Program-made: the position numbers and the translations under genes | Shown here: positions 28,574 through 34,112 of the stretch, piece by piece | How the letters are laid out: each line of letters begins with the position of its first letter | Position numbering within the stretch: position 1 is the stretch's first letter | Assembly: GCA_030066655.1 (NCBI GenBank) | Contig: JASJBE010000048.1 | Location: 1 to 34,112, forward strand | From: Woeseiaceae bacterium | GTDB lineage: Bacteria; Pseudomonadota; Gammaproteobacteria; Steroidobacterales; Woeseiaceae | Direction of reading: 5' to 3' | Length of the DNA: 34,112 nucleotides | The notes under the pieces: model-generated | Told to the model about the DNA's origin: nothing | Databases searched by the model: none | Seen by the model: only the letters and a program-made list of their open reading frames with translations

Positions 28574-28658
28574 TTTTTTTACCGCCGTGTGAGGCGATTG
28601 CGCCGCCTTTTACGCTTTTAGTCGTGAAAGTGCCCTCGACAGGCACGCGAGTAGCGCG

Positions 28659-28838
28659 ATGGCAAAGAGACAAGGCGGCAAATACTGCACGGTTGATCAC
28701 GCCAACAAGATGGCGGATCGGCAGCGAAAAAACCCTAACCGCAGACTGCTGCAGTTGAGGCGGGCGAGTATCGGCGTGCCCGACGCCTGCATGGTCGACG
28801 GCGACGACGCAGGCAAGTCCACGAAAGACCCGAAATAG
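28659..28838 (+). CDS. Small basic protein, hypothetical
   Basis: This 59-codon frame runs from ATG 28659 to TAG 28836-28838. The protein starts MAKRQGGKYCTVDHANKMAD, is rich in Lys and Arg in the middle (RQRKNPNRRLLQLRR) and ends in an acidic and Lys segment. It has no signal peptide or membrane span; the charge suggests a nucleic-acid partner. No strong ribosome-binding site is seen (GTAGCGCG before the ATG), so translation is uncertain. It fills what would otherwise be a 350-base gap. Confidence 0.35.
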   Translation: MAKRQGGKYCTVDHANKMADRQRKNPNRRLLQLRRASIGVPDACMVDGDDAGKSTKDPK

Positions 28839-28927
28839 GCTTGTCGGTTAACGGACCTCGCTCGCTCGTCTGGCGGGCTGGTGTTTTCTACCCTGCCATC
28901 GTATGGAGCGGGCGCTCGGCGCGTGCC

Positions 28928-29077
28928 TCAGTCGTCGTCTTCCCATTCCTTCAGCTTGCTCTTGTCGACCTGCTTCCACTGCTCTTCGCTGATGCGCGCA
29001 TAGGTCACGACCTTGGCGATGACGTAGACGACGATCACCGCGATCAACAGGAGTATGGGCAGCAAGCCGGAAGGCAC
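28928..29077 (-). CDS. Small single-span membrane protein with charged tail
   Basis: This 49-residue protein is almost entirely one hydrophobic helix (LLPILLLIAVIVVYVIAKVV) followed by a charged tail ending KEWEDDD. I chose GTG 29077 because CAGGGGA lies a few bases upstream; an ATG at 29116 would add 13 residues but has no ribosome-binding site. It is divergent from the ABC ATPase gene. The function is unknown; such tails often sit in the cytoplasm. Confidence 0.5.
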   Translation of the reverse strand: MPSGLLPILLLIAVIVVYVIAKVVTYARISEEQWKQVDKSKLKEWEDDD

Positions 29078-29214
29078 GATGGTTCCCCTGGGCAACGATG
29101 CCTCGAATGATGGCATATCGCCGCGGCGAAGCCACGCGTCGCGCTGACTCGCCCTCTCGGATAGACTGCCGGGCGGCGGTCATGCACGCTGAGCCAGGCA
29201 AGCGTTGCAGGACC

Positions 29215-30027
29215 ATGAATCGAAACCCCGGGCAGCCGATGCAAGACGTACCGCTCATCGAGATTCGCAATGCGACGCTTTGGCGCGGCTCAACGCGAGT
29301 TTTCTCCGGACTCGACCTGACGATCGAGCAGGGCGAGCGCGTCGCCATCCTCGGACCGAACGGCTCCGGAAAGACGACGCTGTTGAAGACCCTCAATCGC
29401 GAGATCTATCCCGTCGTGCAGGCCGACGCTTACGTCAAGATCCTTGGTCGGTCGGACTGGAACGTCTGGGAGCTGAGGAAACAGATCGGCATCCTGTCGA
29501 ATGACCTGCAGCAGCGTTATCCGTCCGGGACGAGAGCGATTGACGTCGTGACGTCGGGCTTTCACTCGAGCATCGGCGTGCATGGGACCATCGCGACGAT
29601 GGTCGATGACGACCAGAGGTCCCGGGCGGCCGCGGTTCTCGACAGCCTCGACATGCAGGAGCACCGCGACACGCCTCTCAAGAAGCTGTCGACGGGGCAG
29701 CAGCGGCGCTGCCTGCTCGCTAGAGCGCTGGTCCATCGACCGAAGACCCTGATCCTCGATGAACCGACATCCGGCCTGGATTTCGCCGCGAGTTTCGATT
29801 TCCTGAGTCGAATCAGGAAATTAGAGGACTGCAACGTCATCCTCGTGACGCATCACCTGAACGAAGTGCCGCCCGAAATCGACCGGGTCGTCGTGCTCAA
29901 GGCCGGCGAAATCGCGGCCGATGGCAAAAAAGGGGACGTCCTGACCGGCGCATTATTGTCCGACGTCTACGAGACCCCCATCAATGTGGCCGAAATGGAC
30001 GGTCATTATCTCGCCTATCCCGGCTAA
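29215..30027 (+). CDS. ABC-type ATPase
   Basis: This 270-residue ATP-binding subunit has Walker A GPNGSGKTT, the signature LSTGQQRR, Walker B TLILDEPTSGLD and the switch His in VTHHLNE. Its sequence resembles the single-domain ATPases of molybdate/ModF-like or uncharacterised transporters. No permease or binding-protein gene lies next to it. Starts at 29182, 29215 and 29239 are all in frame; 29215 has AGGA nearby but very close. A TAGACT at 29162-29167 could act as a -10 and would favour 29182. It may act alone in a non-transport role. Confidence 0.85.
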   Translation: MNRNPGQPMQDVPLIEIRNATLWRGSTRVFSGLDLTIEQGERVAILGPNGSGKTTLLKTLNREIYPVVQADAYVKILGRSDWNVWELRKQIGILSNDLQQRYPSGTRAIDVVTSGFHSSIGVHGTIATMVDDDQRSRAAAVLDSLDMQEHRDTPLKKLSTGQQRRCLLARALVHRPKTLILDEPTSGLDFAASFDFLSRIRKLEDCNVILVTHHLNEVPPEIDRVVVLKAGEIAADGKKGDVLTGALLSDVYETPINVAEMDGHYLAYPG

Positions 30028-30091
30028 CCAGGCTTATTTATCAATGTCTTGAAACGTGATCTGTATCCTGATTGCGAGGTGCTGACGCGCT

Positions 30092-30104
30092 TATGCTCAG
30101 CTTA
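30092..30104 (+). promoter_or_regulatory. -10 hexamer implying a leaderless NERD-gene mRNA
   Basis: TATGCT at 30092-30097 is followed by 6 bases and the ATG at 30104, so +1 would fall on the A of the start codon. No Shine-Dalgarno sequence is present. Confidence 0.4.
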
Positions 30105-30805
30105 TGTTTCGTGCGATCACAGCCCTGCTCACCGCCCTTCCGCTCATCATGACGCCGGCCATGGTCGCGCAGGGCATGAATGACGCCGACGGCATCGGGT
30201 TTGCGGGCGCACTTTTCGCGATCGCCGTCGCGTTAATCCTCACATTGCTGCTGAGACGTTCAGCGTTTCGGCTCTTCAATGCCGCCGCGGACATGCTCGG
30301 CGAGTATCGCCTGCAGAGGATGCTGCTCGACAACAGCGACTTCCTGATGAGCGACTTCATTATCCCCGGCGCGTATGGCGGCCTGTCGAAGATCGACCAC
30401 GCGCTGCTGACGCGAACCGGGCTGATATGCATCCGCGCCGCACACCAGCACGGAAAAGTGTTCGGCTCGGCCGATGACGCTCAGTGGTGTCACGTCAACG
30501 GCGGCCGACGACGCAGGTTCTTAAACCCGGTGATACAAAACGAAGGGCGCGTGCGCGGGCTGTCGTCGGCCTTGCCTTCAGTACCGGTCACGAACCTTGT
30601 CGTGTTTACCGGGCCCGCGCAGCTGATCTCGGAGACGAAACCCAACGTCATACTGCTGTCAGAGCTCTCGGCCTGGATCGACAAACACACGAAAGCGTCT
30701 GATCCTGTCGACGACCTCGGCGGAGCCTGGCAGAGACTCCGCGACGTTGCGATTACCGACGAAGACACGCGTAAGGACTACCAGGCACAAATCGGCTTCT
30801 GTTAG
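30104..30805 (+). CDS. Membrane NERD-domain-like protein with degenerate active site
   Basis: This 233-residue protein has two membrane spans (about 8-22 and 33-50) and a cytoplasmic NERD-like domain (about 66-170). The domain has GEYRLQRMLLD, KIDHALLTRTGLICI, HGKVFGS and the NPVIQN motif that defines NERD proteins. In the nuclease-related core the usual IETK segment reads IRAA (R111, A112, A113), although Asp98 of the IDH motif remains. Nuclease activity therefore seems unlikely. NERD proteins are linked to DNA processing. The next gene starts about 58 bases downstream with its own promoter. Confidence 0.75.
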   Translation: MFRAITALLTALPLIMTPAMVAQGMNDADGIGFAGALFAIAVALILTLLLRRSAFRLFNAAADMLGEYRLQRMLLDNSDFLMSDFIIPGAYGGLSKIDHALLTRTGLICIRAAHQHGKVFGSADDAQWCHVNGGRRRRFLNPVIQNEGRVRGLSSALPSVPVTNLVVFTGPAQLISETKPNVILLSELSAWIDKHTKASDPVDDLGGAWQRLRDVAITDEDTRKDYQAQIGFC

Positions 30806-30826
30806 AGGCGCCGGACGCCGATGATC

Positions 30827-30867
30827 TATACTCGGCCGGGATGCTGATAACAAAGCCTCACCAATGA
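30827..30867 (+). promoter_or_regulatory. Leaderless eight-codon upstream ORF before the DUF819 gene
   Basis: TATACT at 30827-30832 is followed by 8 bases and ATG 30841. That ATG opens MLITKPHQ and stops with TGA at 30865-30867, which overlaps the DUF819 ATG at 30864 (ATGA). No Shine-Dalgarno precedes either ATG, so the main gene may rely on a leaderless mini-ORF and reinitiation. Confidence 0.45.
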
Positions 30868-32099
30868 CGTCCGTAGATCCGAGCGTAGTCATCCAGAGCC
30901 CGCTGGGCGTCTTCTCTATGCTGGCCTTTATCGCGGGCTTCTTTTTCTGGCTGGAAAAACAGTCCAACGCGAAGCTGTTTCACTACCTGCCGCCGCTGCT
31001 GTTCATCTACGCAACGCCCGTCATCCTCGGCAACCTGCAATTCAGCTTCGGCGGCGAGCCTCGCGTCATGATTCCGAACGCATCGATCGTCTACGCGGGA
31101 CTGAGCCAGTACGCGCTGCCGGCCTTCATCGTCCTGATGCTGATCAAGGTCAACATTCCCGCAGTCATCCGCGTCATGGGGCGTGGCGTACTCGTCATGC
31201 TGATGGGCACGGCCGGTGTCGTCGTCGGCGCCGTCGTTTCCTACCTCATCGTGCACCAATGGTTGTCGGACGATGCGTGGAAGGGCTACGGTGCGCTCGC
31301 CGGCAGCTGGATAGGAGGCACCGCCAACCTGCTGGCGACCAGCCAGATGCTCGGCACGTCCGAGGAGCAGATCGGGCTCGCTGTCATTGCCGACAACGTC
31401 ATCTACGTCGTCTGGTTGCCGATACTGCTGATGTCGCGCAATTTCGCCGACCAGTTCAATCGCTGGGCGCGCGTGCACCCGGAACGCCTCAGCATGATGG
31501 ACTCCGCCGCCCAGATGCACGTCGAGGCAGACAAGGCGCCGGAGATGCGCGACTACCTGTTTATCCTCGCTATCGTTTTCGGCGTAACCTGGCTCGCCCA
31601 GACGATCGCCCCGGCGATAACGGCGGGGATCGCCAACAACGCCGAGTTCTTAAAGCCCGTCTTTTCTGAATCGACGGTCCGGGTACTGATCGTAACGACG
31701 ATTGCACTGATTCTGTCGACAACACCCATCTCGAAGCTTCCGAACACGACGGCCATCGGCACGGCGCTAGTCTACCTGTTCGTCGCAGCCATGGGCGCAC
31801 GAGCCTCCGTCTCCGGCCTGGCGGAAGCTCCGGCTTTTGTCATGGGTGCCTTTATCTGGATCGCGATTCACGGCGCCTTCTGTCTCGCCGGCGCCTGGTT
31901 ATTCAGGGTCGACGTGCACAGTGTTGCTATCGCGTCGGCAGCGAACATCGGAGCAGCGGCATCGGCACCCATCGTCGCCGCTCACCATCGTCCCAGCCTC
32001 GTGCCCGTCTCGATACTGATGGCGCTGCTCGGGTACGCGCTGGGCAATTACCTCGCGCCGCTGGCCGCCCATCTCGCTCGCATCGCTGCGGGGCAGTAG
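30864..32099 (+). CDS. DUF819 (YjcL-like) multi-span membrane protein
   Basis: This 411-residue integral membrane protein has about ten hydrophobic segments. The family mark GSWIGGTANLLA is present (about residues 147-158), with a second half containing the repeat-like SAANIGAAASAPIVAAHH. Members of this family are proposed transporters of unknown substrate, similar in shape to two-fold inverted-repeat carriers. A hydrophilic stretch (about 193-228) separates the halves. The stop is followed after 8 bases by the MBL-fold gene, so the two probably form an operon. Translation may depend on the mini-ORF at 30841. Confidence 0.85.
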   Translation: MTSVDPSVVIQSPLGVFSMLAFIAGFFFWLEKQSNAKLFHYLPPLLFIYATPVILGNLQFSFGGEPRVMIPNASIVYAGLSQYALPAFIVLMLIKVNIPAVIRVMGRGVLVMLMGTAGVVVGAVVSYLIVHQWLSDDAWKGYGALAGSWIGGTANLLATSQMLGTSEEQIGLAVIADNVIYVVWLPILLMSRNFADQFNRWARVHPERLSMMDSAAQMHVEADKAPEMRDYLFILAIVFGVTWLAQTIAPAITAGIANNAEFLKPVFSESTVRVLIVTTIALILSTTPISKLPNTTAIGTALVYLFVAAMGARASVSGLAEAPAFVMGAFIWIAIHGAFCLAGAWLFRVDVHSVAIASAANIGAAASAPIVAAHHRPSLVPVSILMALLGYALGNYLAPLAAHLARIAAGQ

Positions 32100-32107
32100 G
32101 CTTAAGC

Positions 32108-33145
32108 ATGACATTTGACCGGCTGAAACTGCTGGCAAAGCGCGCGGCGCTCATCGGTTCATTCGTCGTGCTGATCGGCGCGGGCTTCCTCGCGTGGGCA
32201 TGGCAACAGCGGGACCTCGTCGAGGACATTCCACTGCCTGACTGGCCGTTCAGGGAACGCGCACCGGACAGTGTCACGGTGACGTGGCTGGGGGTGACCA
32301 CACTGCTGTTTGACGACGGTGAAACCCAGATACTGATCGACGGTTTTTTAAGTCGCCCGACGCTTACCGACCTGCTGTTGCGACGGCCGATCCAGAGCAG
32401 CGCCGCCGACGTCAACCGGGCGATCAACCGGTTTCGCATGGATCGGGTCGCAGCGATCGTGCCCTCGCATACCCATTTCGATCATGCGCTGGATACCGCG
32501 GCCGTCGCGAATCGTACCGGCGCGATCGTCTTTGGCTCGCCGTCCGCTGCCGAGCTTGCACGCGGCGCCGGCGTGCCCGAGGACCAGATCTCCATCGTCA
32601 CGGACACGGCGACTCGTGAGTTCGGCCAGTTCTCGGTGACGCTGATCGAGACACCGCACATTCCCTTCGGCTGGCGCGGCACGGTGCCCTTCGACGGCAG
32701 CATCGAGTCTCCGATCGTCGGCCCTGCGCCTGCCAGCGCCTGGCGCGTCGGCAGGAACTTCACGATCGTCCTAGTCCATCCACAGGGGACGACGCTGATC
32801 CAGACCAGCGCAGGATTCACGGAGGGGGCGCTCGCGGATATCGATGCCGACGTCGTCATGATTGGCACCGGGATGCTCGAGAGTGTTGGCCGGGAGTACG
32901 CCGAAGCCTACTGGTTGAACCTGGTGACATCGACCGGCGCACACACGGTCGTTCCGATGCACTTCGATGACTACACACAGGCGTTCGGCGAGGTCCGGCT
33001 GCTGCCGCGTTTCATTGACGACTTTTCGGAGACGGTGAGCTGGCTCAAGCAATTCCAGTCGTACTGGGACAATGACGTCCGCCTCTACCTGCCGGATTTC
33101 GGCGAGACCTTCGTCCTGTATGAGCGGGAGATGCCGGAAGCCTGA
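32108..33145 (+). CDS. Membrane-anchored metallo-beta-lactamase-fold hydrolase
   Basis: This 345-residue protein has one N-terminal span (about 13-32) and then a beta-lactamase-fold domain. The metal-binding HxHxDH is complete at 121-126 (SHTHFDHALD). Further ligands are probably His184 in IETPHIP and His314-type MHFDD. It resembles MBL-fold hydrolases of the UlaG/phospholipase-like group, anchored by the N-terminus and facing the periplasm. AGG 8 bases before ATG 32108 could be a weak ribosome-binding site. It is co-transcribed with DUF819; the substrate is unknown. The gene is convergent with the GIY-YIG gene, 15 bases apart. Confidence 0.85.
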   Translation: MTFDRLKLLAKRAALIGSFVVLIGAGFLAWAWQQRDLVEDIPLPDWPFRERAPDSVTVTWLGVTTLLFDDGETQILIDGFLSRPTLTDLLLRRPIQSSAADVNRAINRFRMDRVAAIVPSHTHFDHALDTAAVANRTGAIVFGSPSAAELARGAGVPEDQISIVTDTATREFGQFSVTLIETPHIPFGWRGTVPFDGSIESPIVGPAPASAWRVGRNFTIVLVHPQGTTLIQTSAGFTEGALADIDADVVMIGTGMLESVGREYAEAYWLNLVTSTGAHTVVPMHFDDYTQAFGEVRLLPRFIDDFSETVSWLKQFQSYWDNDVRLYLPDFGETFVLYEREMPEA

Positions 33146-33160
33146 GTAATCTCAGCACCG

Positions 33161-33460
33161 TCAGGTCACGGCCAGTTCTGAGAGACTCACCGAGCCGGCG
33201 ATCAGCGAAAGTTTGTCGGCCCGACTCAGGCGCTTGAGCCTGTGCTCCGCCCGGCTCGCCTCGGAACGGTCGCCGATGACCGCCTCGAAAACGAGCTCGA
33301 AGGGCTGACGCCCGCGCAGGTACTTCGCGCCGTTGCGTCCCGTCTCATGCTGTTTGAGCCGCTGACTGACGTCCAGCGCAATGCCGGTATACAGACTGCC
33401 GTCCGCACAGCTCAGTATGTAGAGACTGTAGCAGCCGGGCGTTTGCTCTCTGTCAGGCAT
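33161..33460 (-). CDS. GIY-YIG nuclease-like protein (YhbQ/UPF0213-type)
   Basis: This 99-residue protein is a single GIY-YIG domain. The two halves of the signature are LYI (13-15) in CYSLYILSC and YTG (24-26) in LYTGIALD. The catalytic-type residues Arg34 and Glu72 (RLKQHETG, RAEHRLK) are present, so it may still be a structure-specific nuclease. ATG 33460 is chosen over the longer frame at 33517 because it overlaps the stop of the preceding gene by 8 bases, giving coupled translation. The size matches the small YhbQ family. Confidence 0.8.
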   Translation of the reverse strand: MPDREQTPGCYSLYILSCADGSLYTGIALDVSQRLKQHETGRNGAKYLRGRQPFELVFEAVIGDRSEASRAEHRLKRLSRADKLSLIAGSVSLSELAVT

Positions 33461-33824
33461 GGCCTCCTGACAAGGAGTCGCCCAGTACGCGGAAGGCACC
33501 GGCCTCGATGCTCGCAAAATTCTCGGCGGTCTCCTCGAAGGTCAGCACGAGTTCGCGGGCGCCCTTCCAGTCGGAGACCGAATGATCCAGCTTAAGCTTC
33601 AGCGTGTTGCCGATCAGCTGTGCATCTTCGATTAACTCCGGGCCGCTGACCTGTTCTTCGTTAATCTCGATGGTCAGTGTCTCATCGAAGTCGTCGCCAA
33701 TCGTGCGCATCAGGAGCAGGTAGTCGTTGATATCGCCGGGCTCCGCGGTCTTGGCGAAAAACAACATCGTCGTGTTGTCTCTGACGTCGAAGGCGACGGT
33801 GTCGTAGTGGTGGTCTGTCGACAT
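33453..33824 (-). CDS. Conserved hypothetical protein
   Basis: This 123-residue acidic, soluble protein contains MSTDHHYDTVAFDVRDNTTM, a short YLLLMRTIGDDF and LVLTFEETAENFAS. It has no signal peptide. I do not recognise a family. ATG 33824 is preferred because the longer frame (to 34004) runs over the acyltransferase coding sequence and has no support. It sits between an upstream acyltransferase gene and the GIY-YIG gene, overlapping the latter by 8 bases, so the three may form one transcript. Confidence 0.6.
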   Translation of the reverse strand: MSTDHHYDTVAFDVRDNTTMLFFAKTAEPGDINDYLLLMRTIGDDFDETLTIEINEEQVSGPELIEDAQLIGNTLKLKLDHSVSDWKGARELVLTFEETAENFASIEAGAFRVLGDSLSGGHA

Positions 33825-33855
33825 GGCGGTTCTCGAAAAACTGACGGCGCACAGT

Positions 33856-34110
33856 CTACGATACGGAAGTATCGCTTGGCGAATGTCCGGCTGCTTCGGC
33901 CGTGCCCGCGAGTCGACTGAGCCTGTCGTCCTTCTCCGCCCAGATGTCCGCCAGCCACGCATGAACCTGTTTTCGGAAATGTCGGTCGTTGGTGTAGTCG
34001 CCATCGAGCAGACTGTCGTCGATGGGACGCTCCTCGACGTGGATGTCCGCTCGTATGAAATCGCCGCAACACATTTCCCAGAAGGATCGGGGACCGTCGG
34101 CGTAGTAAAT
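33856..34110 (-). CDS. 1-acyl-glycerophosphate acyltransferase-like protein (YihG-type), C-terminus only
   Basis: The last 84 codons of a gene that enters from the right edge run to a TAG at 33856-33858. The sequence includes DGPRSFWEMCCGDFIRADIH, VEERPIDD and HAWLADIWAEKDDRLSRLAG. This order (a FW.x.CG element, an Arg/Val-rich strand, then FR..AWL..LW..KD) fits the C-terminal region of YihG-type PlsC-superfamily acyltransferases. The HX4D catalytic motif would lie outside the window. The stop lies 31 bases before the next gene start. Confidence 0.65.
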   Translation of the reverse strand: MYYADGPRSFWEMCCGDFIRADIHVEERPIDDSLLDGDYTNDRHFRKQVHAWLADIWAEKDDRLSRLAGTAEAAGHSPSDTSVS

Positions 34111-34112
34111 AG

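Noticed and set aside
29162-29182. TAGACT as the promoter of the ABC ATPase with start at 29182
   Set aside because: It would give a plausible 7-base leader, but the spacing and the extra start choice leave this undecided, so it is only mentioned with the gene.

Overview
The window is about 34 kb of GC-rich, gene-dense chromosomal DNA. Gene content points to a gammaproteobacterium, probably a marine or sediment lineage near Woeseiales or Chromatiales: a YgiQ-type radical SAM enzyme very close to the E. coli protein, a TIGR02001-type outer-membrane barrel, a DUF6491 lipoprotein, a DUF465 protein, a YihG-type acyltransferase and many Sec/lipobox lipoproteins. The taxonomic placement is inference. 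No rRNA, tRNA, CRISPR array, insertion sequence or phage module was seen, and no stretch over 300 bases lacks a plausible gene.

Left part (1-10450). The first 243 bases are a perfect 101-base inverted repeat with a 41-base loop, lying in the start of a lipoprotein gene; it looks like a fold-back assembly or amplification artefact. Next comes the C-terminal remnant of an ECF sigma factor, facing a lipoprotein amidohydrolase (736-2475). Then follow a DUF6491 lipoprotein, two tandem Spondin_N-like secreted proteins, an OmpR/histidine-kinase pair, a second amidohydrolase paralogue, a galactose-mutarotase-like protein and a small outer-membrane barrel.

Middle (10447-21888). An operon on the minus strand encodes an ECF sigma factor, a one-span anti-sigma and an exported subtilisin-like (S8) protease. 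It is divergent from a large lipoprotein with four Lipoprotein_15-type repeats, each carrying an acidic Asp-rich, calcium-loop-like insert. Similar TTGAACC(A/T)TTTC boxes face both ways between them, so the two units may form one envelope-response regulon. After this come ygiQ, a divergent EF-G-like GTPase with altered catalytic motifs, a DUF465 protein and a lipoprotein quinohaemoprotein alcohol dehydrogenase.

Right part (21953-34112). The genes are an ABC1/UbiB-like kinase coupled to a Cof-type HAD phosphatase, an unknown conserved protein, a TIGR02999-type ECF sigma factor overlapping a Ser/Thr kinase with C-terminal TPRs, three very small proteins, an ABC ATPase, a membrane NERD protein with a degenerate active site, a DUF819 membrane protein, a metallo-beta-lactamase-fold hydrolase, a GIY-YIG protein, an unknown protein and the C-terminus of a PlsC/YihG-type acyltransferase.

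Two themes run across the window. Several genes lack a Shine-Dalgarno sequence but have a good -10 hexamer 6-9 bases before the start codon, which suggests leaderless transcripts. Several starts are preceded by very short upstream ORFs whose stop overlaps the main start, which suggests translational coupling.
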